From CALMZN01 sp964540095 (GTDB lineage: Bacteria; Patescibacteriota; Patescibacteriia; UBA1558; GWA2-36-10), in the NCBI GenBank assembly GCA_964540095.1, contig CAZILH010000005.1, positions 1 to 47,212 of the forward strand: a DNA stretch of 47,212 bases. The letters are read 5' to 3'. The notes beneath the pieces were generated by a model. That model saw only the letters and a program-made list of their open reading frames with translations, ran no database searches and was not told where the DNA came from. The position numbers and the translations under genes are program-made. Each line of letters begins with the position of its first letter. Positions within the stretch are counted from its first letter, which is position 1. This document shows, in pieces, positions 1 through 7,047 of this stretch.

Positions 1-1
1 A

Positions 2-604
2 GTTATTATTGGTGTTTGGTTAATAATGCTGCTGTTTACGGGCTTAAGAAAAAAATATTTTTTTTGGCTACTGGCTGTTGGTATTGTGGTGATTACTTGC
101 GCTTGGTTTTTTGTTTTGGCGCCTTACCAAAAATCCAGAATAATGGTTTTTTTAAATCCTGGCTTAGATCCTCAAGGGCGAGGTTATAATGTTTTGCAGT
201 CAATGACCGCTGTTGGTTCTGGTCAGCTGTGGGGCAGAGGATTGGCCTTGGGTTCACAAAGCAATCTGCGTTTTTTGCCAGAGCCAGGTACTGATTTTAT
301 TTTCGCAGTAATTGCTGAAGATTTGGGTTATTTAGGAGTTTTGTTGACCTTGGGGCTGTTGACTTTTATCATTTATCGTTTATTTGTGATAATTCGTTTG
401 GCTCAGGATGACTATGGTTGCTATTTAGTTTTAGGCATTGTGGGCATGCTTTTGGTACAATCTTTTATTAATATTGGGATGAATATGGGCATTTCGCCAG
501 TGACTGGTATTCCTTTGCCACTGGTTTCTGGTGGTGGCAGTTCCTTGTGGTCAGTGATGATCGCTTTGGGTATGGCCCAAAGTGTCTATATTAGGAATAG
601 GTAG
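2..604 (+). CDS. rodA: RodA/FtsW-family peptidoglycan polymerase, 3' part
   Basis: The reading frame is open from base 2, so the gene starts before the window; about 200 C-terminal residues are visible. The SEDS family (RodA, FtsW, SpoVE) polymerises lipid II glycan strands in the cytoplasmic membrane. The visible part has several hydrophobic segments and the family blocks GRGYNVLQS, WGRG, FLPEPGTDFIFAVIAEDLG, then NIGMNMGISPVTGIPLP and SGGGSS near the end. The short tail and PVTGIPLP block favour RodA (elongation) over FtsW, but the two cannot be separated with certainty without the N-terminus. It ends with TAG just before the rplY promoter. Confidence 0.9.
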   Translation, partial: VIIGVWLIMLLFTGLRKKYFFWLLAVGIVVITCAWFFVLAPYQKSRIMVFLNPGLDPQGRGYNVLQSMTAVGSGQLWGRGLALGSQSNLRFLPEPGTDFIFAVIAEDLGYLGVLLTLGLLTFIIYRLFVIIRLAQDDYGCYLVLGIVGMLLVQSFINIGMNMGISPVTGIPLPLVSGGGSSLWSVMIALGMAQSVYIRNR

Positions 605-606
605 TG

Positions 607-635
607 TTGACTTTGTTCTGCTTTTATGATTAAAT
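607..635 (+). promoter_or_regulatory. Putative promoter of rplY
   Basis: TTGACT (607-612) and TTAAAT (630-635) are separated by 17 bases, right after the rodA stop. The spacing is ideal but the -10 box is only a fair match. Confidence 0.4.
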
Positions 636-669
636 AGTACCACTATATTTATTCTTTAGAGAAAAATTT

Positions 670-1329
670 ATGTCAGAAATCAAGTTAACAGTGACTGCCA
701 GAGAAAAAGGCAAAGCGAGCATATTGTCTTTTATTAGAAAAAATAGCCAGGTTCCTGGCGCAATTTATGGTTTGAAAGCTGAATCATTATTGATTAGCGC
801 TGATTACAACACCATAGTCAAAGTGATTAATACGGCTGGTACCAGTCAGATTATTAATGTGGAATTAAATGGGAAAAATATTCCCGTGATTTTGCGTGAA
901 TTTCAGAAAGATCCAGTCAGCGATAAATTGATTCATGTTGATTTTTTGGCTGTTGATGAAAAGCAAGCCGTGACCACTATGGTGCCCCTGAAATTCACCG
1001 GCACCTCCAAAGCAGTTCGCGAGCAAGGCGGTAAGCTGGAAATAAAAAAGCAGTCGGTCAAAGTTCGTTGCTTGCCTCAGGACTTGCCAGCTTTTATAGA
1101 AGTAAATTTAAGTGAATTAGTAAATATTGGCAGTGATATTACTGTTGATCATTTGTCAGTGCCCAAAAATGTAAATATTTTGGACAGCATTCAGGACAAA
1201 GTCATTGATGTAGTGGTGCCTCGTAAGGAAATTGTGGTTGAAGCAGCCGCACCTGTGGCTGGAGCAGAAGCACCAGTTGCTGAAGGTGAAAAATCAGCTG
1301 TTGAGACCCCGGTACCCGAAAAAAAATAG
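670..1329 (+). CDS. rplY: 50S ribosomal protein L25 (Ctc/TL5 type)
   Basis: 219 residues. L25 binds 5S rRNA in the central protuberance of the large subunit; long forms carry a second beta domain (Ctc/TL5). The N-terminal L25 domain shows REKGKAS, VPGAIYG and the block REFQKDPVSDKLIHVDFLAV around residues 77-97. The C-terminal TL5-like beta domain follows from about residue 100. The last 30 residues are a low-complexity Ala/Pro/Glu/Lys tail. The ATG at 670 follows an AT-rich leader with only a weak GAG-like ribosome binding site, typical of host genes here. It stands alone between rodA and the DUF3048 gene. Confidence 0.93.
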   Translation: MSEIKLTVTAREKGKASILSFIRKNSQVPGAIYGLKAESLLISADYNTIVKVINTAGTSQIINVELNGKNIPVILREFQKDPVSDKLIHVDFLAVDEKQAVTTMVPLKFTGTSKAVREQGGKLEIKKQSVKVRCLPQDLPAFIEVNLSELVNIGSDITVDHLSVPKNVNILDSIQDKVIDVVVPRKEIVVEAAAPVAGAEAPVAEGEKSAVETPVPEKK

Positions 1330-1433
1330 CTGGGGTTTGCTGTTCATCAAGCACACGGCAGTCGAAATAGATTACTATAAAAAAATTACCAGACAGCTGG
1401 TGGAGAAGCAACTGGAATGCTATCGCCAGTTTT

Positions 1434-1465
1434 ACCGCCCACAGGGCGGCCACCCTGTGGGTGGC
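1434..1465. repeat. Near-perfect loopless inverted repeat
   Basis: Arms 1434-1449 and 1450-1465 are complementary except for an end mismatch, one internal A/G-type mismatch and a G-U pair. The palindrome is GC-rich in an AT-rich gap, 14 bases before the DUF3048 start. There is no T-run on the plus strand (an A-run follows), so it is not a normal intrinsic terminator. It may be an mRNA 3'-end stabiliser, a weak terminator or an isolated REP-like element. Confidence 0.5.
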
Positions 1466-1478
1466 AAAAAAATAACCC

Positions 1479-2531
1479 ATGCTCAATCGCCAAAGAAAAA
1501 TTTATTTGGCAATAACTGTCATTGGTTTGGCAGTTATTTTGATTGTTGTTGGGTTTTGGCGTTTATTTTTTGATTCGCGTAAAAACTTAAATGACGATCA
1601 AGCTAGCTTGGAAAATGCCACTTCAACGACTAGTATTTGGCGTCATCCTTTGACTGGTGAAAAAGTTAATAACGAAAATTGGTCGTATTTTCCAGTGGCT
1701 ATCATGTTAGATAATTCGTATAATATCCGGCCTCAAGCCGGGCTAGCCAAGGCCGGCATTATTTATGAGGCCTTGGCCGAGAGCAATATTACACGCTTGC
1801 TAGCAATTTTTGATAAAAATGAATCAGTAGAAAAAGTTGGGCCAGTACGTTCTGCTCGGCCATATTTTATGGATTGGGCCGAGGAGTACGGGGGAGTGTA
1901 TATGCATGTTGGTGGCAGTCCGCAAGCTATAGCTAGCATCAAAAATTATAATTTTACCAATGTTGATCAGATTGGCGCTGGCGAAATATATTTTTGGCGT
2001 GATCAAAAGATGAAAGCGCCGTCCAATGTTTTTACTTCAGCTACCAATTGGTTGCGGGTCGGTGAGATCAAAGAAGTAAATTCCCAAAACGCTACTTCCA
2101 GCGTAAATATTTTGTGGCACTTTATCGATGCTCCGGATGTCAACGAAGCTCCAAAACCAGAGTTGCTCATAAAATATTCCGATGATTATTACAAAGTCAA
2201 TTGGCGCTTCAATAATATTTTACAGCAATATCAGCGCTGGCAGAATGACGCTAAGTTTGATTTTGATACAGGTGACCAAGCGCAAGCTACCAATGTCGTA
2301 GTCCAACTAGTGTCTGCCAAATTGATAGACATTGAGCGCCGCTCAATGGATACCCAAAAGGGTGGTAAAGTGTGGATTTTCAATGCCTTGGGTCAGCAAA
2401 GTGGCCAGTGGAAATATATCAACAATCGCACCAGATTTTTCAATGAGCAAGGTACGGAGGAATTGAATTTATTGCCCGGACATACTTGGGTGCAGATTAT
2501 TGATGATGAAAATAAGTTAGAAATTAAGTAA
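1479..2531 (+). CDS. DUF3048 domain protein (YerB-like), membrane-anchored
   Basis: 350 residues of the DUF3048 family, known from Bacillus YerB and abundant in Patescibacteria; its biochemical role is not established. Residues about 8-31 form one hydrophobic anchor without a lipobox Cys, so the rest is probably outside the membrane. The N-terminal DUF3048 domain shows PVAIMLDNS, RPQAGL, YEALAESNITRLLAIF and KVGPVRSARPYF. The C-terminal domain ends with the family's beta-rich block including GHTWVQII. The start lies after an A-rich stretch with no clear ribosome binding site. A strong terminator follows nine bases after the stop codon. Confidence 0.85.
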   Translation: MLNRQRKIYLAITVIGLAVILIVVGFWRLFFDSRKNLNDDQASLENATSTTSIWRHPLTGEKVNNENWSYFPVAIMLDNSYNIRPQAGLAKAGIIYEALAESNITRLLAIFDKNESVEKVGPVRSARPYFMDWAEEYGGVYMHVGGSPQAIASIKNYNFTNVDQIGAGEIYFWRDQKMKAPSNVFTSATNWLRVGEIKEVNSQNATSSVNILWHFIDAPDVNEAPKPELLIKYSDDYYKVNWRFNNILQQYQRWQNDAKFDFDTGDQAQATNVVVQLVSAKLIDIERRSMDTQKGGKVWIFNALGQQSGQWKYINNRTRFFNEQGTEELNLLPGHTWVQIIDDENKLEIK

Positions 2532-2539
2532 AAAAATAT

Positions 2540-2575
2540 CCGCCCAGCCTTTCGCGAAAGGCTGGGCGGTTTCTT
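2540..2575. terminator. Bidirectional intrinsic terminator
   Basis: A perfect 13-bp-plus stem (arms 2540-2553 and 2556-2569, core CCGCCCAGCCTTTCG) is followed by TTTCTT on the plus strand and by an AT-rich ATATTTTTTT tract on the minus strand. It serves the DUF3048 gene from the left and the small minus-strand gene at 2584-2799 from the right. Confidence 0.9.
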
Positions 2576-2583
2576 GTCCGGTG

Positions 2584-2799
2584 TCAGCGCGGGCCGACTG
2601 AGTGGACGCTGGTGACATTGACGGTCTTGGCAGACAGATTGACACCAGTGACACGGAAGTGGTAGGTGGTGAAGCCGTAGGTGCGTCTAAGAGTATCACC
2701 AACCTTAGGGTCACTGTTAGCAAGAAATTGGAATTCGACGAAAGGAAACAGTGGAGTGCCAGCACTAATGATCGCCTTGAAAGTCATCATCTCTGACAT
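2584..2799 (-). CDS. Small hypothetical protein, 71 residues
   Basis: I do not recognise this protein. The start at 2799 is set by AAAGGAGGTG six bases upstream, a nearly perfect anti-16S match; an in-frame ATG three codons further out lies too close to that site. A promoter sits at the right distance (2843-2871) and a terminator follows the stop, so it is a complete one-gene unit. The sequence has short alternating hydrophobic stretches (FPFVEFQFLA, YGFTTYHFRVTGVNL) suggesting an all-beta fold; there is no Cys, signal peptide or membrane helix. Its codons are GC-richer than the neighbouring ribosomal protein genes. Expression seems secure; function is unknown. Confidence 0.65.
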   Translation of the reverse strand: MSEMMTFKAIISAGTPLFPFVEFQFLANSDPKVGDTLRRTYGFTTYHFRVTGVNLSAKTVNVTSVHSVGPR

Positions 2800-2842
2800 C
2801 AGATACACCTCCTTTTGTGTTCGATTTTTCCCGATGAAAAAT

Positions 2843-2871
2843 ATATTAACACTGAGTTTTTATTTTGTCTA
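2843..2871 (-). promoter_or_regulatory. Promoter of the 71-residue gene
   Basis: Read on the minus strand: TAGACA (2871-2866), 17 bases, TAATAT (2848-2843). It lies 44 bases upstream of the start chosen for the small gene. Confidence 0.6.
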
Positions 2872-2888
2872 GTGTAAATAATAAAAAA

Positions 2889-2916
2889 TTCCCCGTTAAG
2901 GGGGTTTTATTTTTTT
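2889..2916. terminator. Insulating terminator hairpin between divergent small genes
   Basis: CCCC-GTTAAG-GGGG (2891-2904) is followed by a T-rich tract to 2916, with A/T-rich sequence on the other side too. It separates the minus-strand promoter at 2843-2871 from the plus-strand promoter at 2918-2945. Confidence 0.6.
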
Positions 2917-2917
2917 G

Positions 2918-2945
2918 TTGACAATTTTGATTGATATTGTAAGAT
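2918..2945 (+). promoter_or_regulatory. Promoter of the two small plus-strand genes
   Basis: A consensus TTGACA (2918-2923), 16 bases, then TAAGAT (2940-2945). Transcription would start near 2952 and cover the genes at 2994 and 3269. Confidence 0.65.
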
Positions 2946-2993
2946 GGGTTTGAATCCACTGTACATTAACCCGTGTTTGGAGGGAGGTGTAAG

Positions 2994-3212
2994 ATGCAGA
3001 ATCCGGAAATAGAAGCTAAGCTCAACGAGCTTTTTAGTGATGTGCGGAAAGGCCTTCCTCGGCTGTTGGGCGACGGTGAAGGTGCTGTTAACCTTGCCCG
3101 AAACCAGAGGACGCTCCACGCACGACTTCATGAACTGATCTGCTATGCTGCTCGGCAAGGAGATCCTCAAGTCTTCAATCAGACGACATGCACTCAGCTC
3201 GATAGGCCGTGA
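2994..3212 (+). CDS. Small hypothetical protein, 72 residues
   Basis: Unrecognised. The start at 2994 is fixed by GGAGGGAGGTGTAAG directly upstream; an in-frame ATG at 2973 precedes that site and is unlikely. The protein is helical and charged at the N-terminus (PEIEAKLNELFSDVRKGLP), has a long Arg/His-containing middle helix, and contains two Cys (ELICYAAR and TTCTQ). No membrane segment or signal peptide is visible. It is first in a two-gene unit; the next gene begins 57 bases after its TGA stop with an identical ribosome-binding and start block. Codon use is clearly GC-richer than that of host housekeeping genes. Confidence 0.6.
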   Translation: MQNPEIEAKLNELFSDVRKGLPRLLGDGEGAVNLARNQRTLHARLHELICYAARQGDPQVFNQTTCTQLDRP

Positions 3213-3268
3213 TCAGCAGTAATTCTAGATGATTCGGTGTTGACCCGAGATTATGAGGGAGGTGTAAG

Positions 3269-3577
3269 ATGCTAAGCTTAGGCGATCGTGAATTCCTGAC
3301 CAGTCTCTTCAACAGCTCGCTTGACGAGTTGCCCGACGGGCTCAATGTGCGCAATATCATGCGCAACATGGGCACTTTCAGAGAGCTGGCCAGGAAGGTT
3401 GTGCTTCTGGCATCCAGTCAGCCGGATGCCTACGAGTTGCACAAGCACGTCAAGCCGTTCCTGGACATGCCACTGAAGGATCGCGAAGTCGCTGCCACCG
3501 AACAGCCCACGGTAGACGAAGTCGGGCACGGCTTGTCATGCGAGGGTTTTTTCAGCGATGGCTCAACAAGAACCTAG
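3269..3577 (+). CDS. Small hypothetical protein, 102 residues
   Basis: Unrecognised. It starts at 3269 immediately after GAGGGAGGTGTAAG, the same initiation block as the preceding gene. The predicted protein is mostly helical with amphipathic stretches (GDREFLTSLFNSSLDELP, MGTFRELARKVVLLASSQ) and an acidic, probably flexible C-terminal third with a single Cys. It looks soluble. It ends in TAG and is followed by a bidirectional terminator overlapping the end of prmC. Codon choice (CTC, CGC, GCC, GTC) differs from nearby genes. It could be a regulator or part of a small two-protein unit with the upstream gene, but nothing visible assigns a function. Confidence 0.6.
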   Translation: MLSLGDREFLTSLFNSSLDELPDGLNVRNIMRNMGTFRELARKVVLLASSQPDAYELHKHVKPFLDMPLKDREVAATEQPTVDEVGHGLSCEGFFSDGSTRT

Positions 3578-3633
3578 ATTCGTGCTGATGAGGCATTGTC
3601 CGATTCACTGGTCTGACCCAGATCCTTTTCGAA

Positions 3634-3666
3634 AACCCCCATTCGTTTCGGCGCGTGGGGGTTAAT
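3634..3666. terminator. Bidirectional terminator between convergent genes
   Basis: Stem AACCCCC/GGGGGTT (arms 3634-3640 and 3657-3663) with T-rich sequence on either side. It ends the small-gene unit on plus and the prfA-prmC operon on minus; the prmC stop codon lies inside it. Confidence 0.75.
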
Positions 3667-4492
3667 TATTTTCTATCTTTAACATTCGAGCCAGGCCAGC
3701 CAAATCTTTTTTTATTTCAATTTTGGCTTGAGGAAAATATTTTGTAGCTAGGTGTTTTATTTCAGGATCTTGCCGAGGGTCAATTTCCAGTAGCGCCAGG
3801 CCGTCATTTTTTAAAAATTTTGGTAATATTTTTAGAAATTTTTTATAACAATGCAATCCGTCATTAGAAACTGCTAAGGCCTGGCGCGGCTCTTTGGCTA
3901 TACTAGGCTCTCCTAGTTGATCAAAGCCAACATACGGTAAGTTGGCCAGCACCAAGTCAAATTTTTGGGTTGGTACATTTTTTAGTAAATCTGATTTTAT
4001 TATTTTGACGCGGTGTTTGAGGCCGTGTTTTCTAAGGTTAGTTTTGGCTGTCTTAAGGGCTTTATTGGAAATATCCACAGCCATATAGCTAGCCGATGCT
4101 GGGTTATTTTTAGCTAGAGCGACAATTAAACAGCCACTACCAGTACCCACATCAATTATATTCGGGTTTTTTTTATTTTTTAGATATTTTAGGCCTTCTT
4201 CCACCAATAGTTCGCTTTCGGGGCGGGGGACCAAGACATGGTTAGAAACATAGAAGTCCAAGCCAAAAAAGGACTTGCCTCTGGTCAGATAGGCAATGCT
4301 AAAATTTTTTTTACGACGTTCTAGTAGACGCCAAAAAGTTGAGATTGTGGAGCGTCTCAATATTTTTTCTGGATTTTTGTAAAGATAATTTAGTGAGCGG
4401 TGTAGACTTTCAGCCAGCAACAATTCAATATCCCCAAGAGGGACAAGGGGATATGATTTTTGAGCGTTTTGGCAAATATTTTTTATAGTCAT
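3662..4492 (-). CDS. prmC: Release factor glutamine methyltransferase PrmC
   Basis: 276 residues. PrmC uses S-adenosylmethionine to methylate the Gln of the GGQ motif in peptide chain release factors. An N-terminal helical domain (residues 1-80) precedes a Rossmann methyltransferase domain with VPRPESELLVE, the SAM loop DVGTGSGCLIVALA, VDISNKAL, and the substrate motif as NLPYVGF rather than the commoner NPPY. The later EPRQAL block is also typical. Its ATG overlaps the TGA of prfA by four bases, so it is translationally coupled to its own substrate. The stop lies within the terminator. Confidence 0.93.
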   Translation of the reverse strand: MTIKNICQNAQKSYPLVPLGDIELLLAESLHRSLNYLYKNPEKILRRSTISTFWRLLERRKKNFSIAYLTRGKSFFGLDFYVSNHVLVPRPESELLVEEGLKYLKNKKNPNIIDVGTGSGCLIVALAKNNPASASYMAVDISNKALKTAKTNLRKHGLKHRVKIIKSDLLKNVPTQKFDLVLANLPYVGFDQLGEPSIAKEPRQALAVSNDGLHCYKKFLKILPKFLKNDGLALLEIDPRQDPEIKHLATKYFPQAKIEIKKDLAGLARMLKIENN

Positions 4493-5541
4493 GATTTGCT
4501 TCTAGCGGCTTGCTGAAGAGGCATGATGACAGGCAATAGCTCGCCATCCAAGATGATGGCTAGATTATGCAAGGTCAGTTTGATGCGGTGGTCAGTCAAT
4601 CGGTCTTGGGGAAAGTTGTAAGTGCGGATTTTTTCACTGCGATCACCTGAACCAACCTGATTTTTTCTATCTTGAGCCAATTTTTGGTGCTGGTCTTCTT
4701 CCATTTTGTCCAATATTCTAGAGCGCAAGATAGCCATGGCTTTTTCTTTGTTTTGGCCTTGGGATTTTTCATCTTGGCAAGAAACTACTGTGCCAGTGGG
4801 CAGATGCGTGATGCGTACGGCTGATTTGGTAGTATTGACCGATTGTCCACCATGTCCAGAGGCGCAAAAAGTGTCAATGCGAATATCTTTGGCTTCAATC
4901 ACCAGGTCAACCTCTTCGGCTTCAGGCATGACTGCCACAGTAGCCGCTGAAGTATGTACTCGGCCAGCTTTTTCGGTTTCTGGCACGCGTTGCACGCGAT
5001 GCACGCCGCTTTCAAATTTTAAATATTTATAAACATTGTCACCAATGATTTCGGCAATTATTTCTTTGAAGCCACCCAAGCCCGTGCGATTTTGGGAAAG
5101 AATTTTTACTTTCCAGCCCATTTTTTCGGCAAAGCGAGAGTACATGCGGTAAAGCTCTGAAGCAAAAAGTGCTGATTCATCACCGCCCGTGCCAGCGCGG
5201 ATTTCTAAAATAACGCTTTTTTTGTCGCGAGGATCAAGGGGGTGGACGATTTCTTCCAGCTCAAACAGGTCTTTGTCCAATTGAGTTTTTAGCTGGTCAA
5301 TTTCTTCATGAGTCATGACTATCATTTCTTCATCACTTTCTTGAGACATTGAGGACTGTAGCTCAGCCAAATCGCTTTTATTTTTTTCTATTTTTTTAAG
5401 CAAATCAAAAGTGTACTTGGTTTCACTGTATTTTTTGCCAAGTTCGGTAATTTTTTTGTTGTCTGCCAAAACTTCTGGTAACTGCATTTGTGTTTCCAGG
5501 TCTTGCAGGTCTTGTTGTAATTTTGTAATGTTTAATTCCAT
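4489..5541 (-). CDS. prfA: Peptide chain release factor 1
   Basis: 350 residues, normal RF1 length. RF1 recognises UAA and UAG in the ribosomal A site and triggers hydrolysis of peptidyl-tRNA. The N-terminal helical domain is followed by the block EIRAGTGGDESALFA, GVHRVQRVPETE, and the catalytic loop GHGGQSVNTT whose GGQ glutamine is the target of the adjacent PrmC. The C-terminal DHRI block is also present. The family prediction of RF1 rather than RF2 rests on length and the absence of the RF2 frameshift signal. A promoter with -10 at 5551-5556 puts the transcript start almost at the ATG, so the mRNA may be nearly leaderless. Confidence 0.94.
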   Translation of the reverse strand: MELNITKLQQDLQDLETQMQLPEVLADNKKITELGKKYSETKYTFDLLKKIEKNKSDLAELQSSMSQESDEEMIVMTHEEIDQLKTQLDKDLFELEEIVHPLDPRDKKSVILEIRAGTGGDESALFASELYRMYSRFAEKMGWKVKILSQNRTGLGGFKEIIAEIIGDNVYKYLKFESGVHRVQRVPETEKAGRVHTSAATVAVMPEAEEVDLVIEAKDIRIDTFCASGHGGQSVNTTKSAVRITHLPTGTVVSCQDEKSQGQNKEKAMAILRSRILDKMEEDQHQKLAQDRKNQVGSGDRSEKIRTYNFPQDRLTDHRIKLTLHNLAIILDGELLPVIMPLQQAARSKS

Positions 5542-5550
5542 GTTGTTATA

Positions 5551-5578
5551 ATTATATCAGAAAATTCGTTCCTAACAA
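5551..5578 (-). promoter_or_regulatory. Promoter of prfA-prmC
   Basis: Minus strand TTGTTA (5578-5573), 16 bases, TATAAT (5556-5551). The expected start is only a few bases before the prfA ATG at 5541. The -35 box overlaps the foot of the rpmE terminator. Confidence 0.6.
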
Positions 5579-5608
5579 AAAAACTCCTATTAAAAAAAGA
5601 GTTTTTTG
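5577..5608 (-). terminator. Terminator of rpmE
   Basis: AAAAAACTC (5578-5586) pairs with GAGTTTTTT (5599-5607). Read on the minus strand the descending arm is the T-run. It separates rpmE from prfA. Confidence 0.65.
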
Positions 5609-5623
5609 TTTAGCTAAATGTAG

Positions 5624-5995
5624 CTATTTTTTTGTAGCTTTTTTAGTGGTGGTTTTTTTGGCCACAACTTTTTTTACTTTAACTTCCGGAGCGTTCATTT
5701 CAGCTTTGGCCTTGGCGCGTTCTTTTTCCAGCTTTTTGGTAGTGGAGGCCTGGCGCTTGATAGTACGACCACGGCGGGTGGCGCCAACAGTTTTTTGCAA
5801 TTCTCTCATCTTTTTGAATCTGTCCACACGGCCAGCAGTGTCAATGAGTTTTTCTTTGCCAGTATAAAAAGGATGGCAAGCAGAACAAATTTCCACATGG
5901 ATTTCTTTGAGTGTTGATCCAGTGGTCATGATGTTGCCACAAGCGCAAATGATTTTGGCATCAGAATAATAAGTTGGGTGTATGTCTTTTTTCAT
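5624..5995 (-). CDS. rpmE: 50S ribosomal protein L31, zinc type, with extended tail
   Basis: 123 residues. L31 bridges the ribosomal subunits. The core (residues 1-75) has KKDIHPTYY, the Cys pairs in ICACGN and EICSACHPFYTGK that bind zinc, and AGRVDRFKK. A Lys/Ala/Thr-rich tail of about 50 residues, ending in repeated KK/TT runs, extends beyond the usual 70-90 residues; it probably contacts rRNA. The start at 5995 gives the conserved MKKDIHP beginning; the longer frame to 6067 crosses the promoter and is rejected. It is transcribed alone from 6047-6075 and has its own terminator. Confidence 0.93.
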   Translation of the reverse strand: MKKDIHPTYYSDAKIICACGNIMTTGSTLKEIHVEICSACHPFYTGKEKLIDTAGRVDRFKKMRELQKTVGATRRGRTIKRQASTTKKLEKERAKAKAEMNAPEVKVKKVVAKKTTTKKATKK

Positions 5996-6046
5996 ATAAA
6001 TTTTTTCCCCATAAAATGCGGGAGTTTTTCTAATAAATGCTCGGAA

Positions 6047-6075
6047 ATAATAGCATAAAGCAATCAATAGGTCAA
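6047..6075 (-). promoter_or_regulatory. Promoter of rpmE
   Basis: Minus strand TTGACC (6075-6070), 17 bases, TATTAT (6052-6047). Confidence 0.7.
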
Positions 6076-6099
6076 GTTTAGCTACTCAAGCCATTGTCC

Positions 6100-6128
6100 T
6101 TGCCAAATATAAACTTTTGTGCTAATAT
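6100..6128 (+). promoter_or_regulatory. Promoter of rpsB-tsf
   Basis: TTGCCA (6100-6105), 17 bases, TAATAT (6123-6128). It gives a leader of about 150 bases before rpsB. Confidence 0.6.
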
Positions 6129-6172
6129 ATTGGCACTTAGGTTTATTTACCTAATTTTATTTATTAACACAA

Positions 6173-6234
6173 GTATTTTGCCGTAAAACTCAAGCATCCT
6201 TCCTCAGCTATGAGGCACTTGGGTCGCAAAATAC
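6173..6234 (+). promoter_or_regulatory. Structured rpsB leader, possible autoregulatory element
   Basis: Nested pairings: GTATTTTGC (6173-6181) with GCAAAATAC (6226-6234), ACTCAAG with CTTGGGT inside it, and CCTCAGCTATGAGG as the tip hairpin. Long structured leaders before rpsB are known sites of S2 feedback control in other bacteria. That this one works that way is inference from position and fold only. Confidence 0.5.
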
Positions 6235-6284
6235 GGGTAATGTCTCTAGTTTGACTTACAAGAGGCAAGAAAGGAAAGAAACAT

Positions 6285-6974
6285 ATGATTAAAATTCCTA
6301 CATTAGAGGAGTTGTTGAAGAAAGGTGTGCACTTTGGGCATAGAACTTCTAAGCGCCATCCCAAAGCTAGTCGCTATATCCACACCGATAGAAATGGCGT
6401 ACACATCATTGATTTGCAGAAAACAGTCGAGGCCCTGCCTGTGGCTTTTGAGTTTGTAGAAAAAATTATCAAAAGCAATGGTCAGATTTTATTTATCGGC
6501 TCAAAAAAGCAAGCTCGCGATATTATAAAAGCGGCTGCTGATGCCTGCCAATCGCCATATATTATTGGTCGTTGGTTGGGTGGCACTTTTACCAATTTTG
6601 AAAATATTGTGAAATTGACTCGCAAGTTGGAAAAAATGGAAAAAGACGAGAGCGATGGAGCTTGGGAGCTTTATACCAAAAAAGAACAGGTCAATTTTCG
6701 CAAAGAGCTCAACAAATTAAATGACAATGTCGGTGGTATCAAAAGTATGAAGCGTTTGCCACAAGCTATTTTTGTGGTAGATATTCGCAAAGAAAAAACC
6801 GCAGTCAGCGAGGCTCGCAAAATGAATATTCCGATCATTGCCATGACCGACACCAATGTCAATCCCGAGTTGGTGACTTATGCTATACCAGCCAATGATG
6901 ATGCTATAAAATCTATTGAAGTAATTACCAACTTATTAGCCGAGACCATCAAAGAGGCCAGAGTAACTAAGTAA
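6285..6974 (+). CDS. rpsB: 30S ribosomal protein S2
   Basis: 229 residues, full length. S2 sits on the back of the small subunit and joins late in assembly. It begins with the usual PTLEELLKKGVHFGHRTSK, followed by RNGVHIIDLQKT, FIGSKKQA, GRWLGGTFTNF and the C-terminal blocks FVVDIRKE and AMTDTNVNPELVTYAIPAND. AAGGAAAG eight bases before the ATG acts as ribosome binding site. It is followed after 73 bases by tsf, the standard S2/EF-Ts pair, and preceded by a long structured leader. Confidence 0.96.
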   Translation: MIKIPTLEELLKKGVHFGHRTSKRHPKASRYIHTDRNGVHIIDLQKTVEALPVAFEFVEKIIKSNGQILFIGSKKQARDIIKAAADACQSPYIIGRWLGGTFTNFENIVKLTRKLEKMEKDESDGAWELYTKKEQVNFRKELNKLNDNVGGIKSMKRLPQAIFVVDIRKEKTAVSEARKMNIPIIAMTDTNVNPELVTYAIPANDDAIKSIEVITNLLAETIKEARVTK

Positions 6975-7047
6975 AAAGTAGCAAGTCAAAAGTTTAAAGT
7001 AACAAACTTTCTACTTTATACTTTTAACTTTTAACTAAAATAAAACT

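Noticed and set aside
1232..1573. 113-codon frame over the rplY end and DUF3048 start
   Set aside because: It is a shadow in another frame; the ends of rplY and the DUF3048 gene are well supported.
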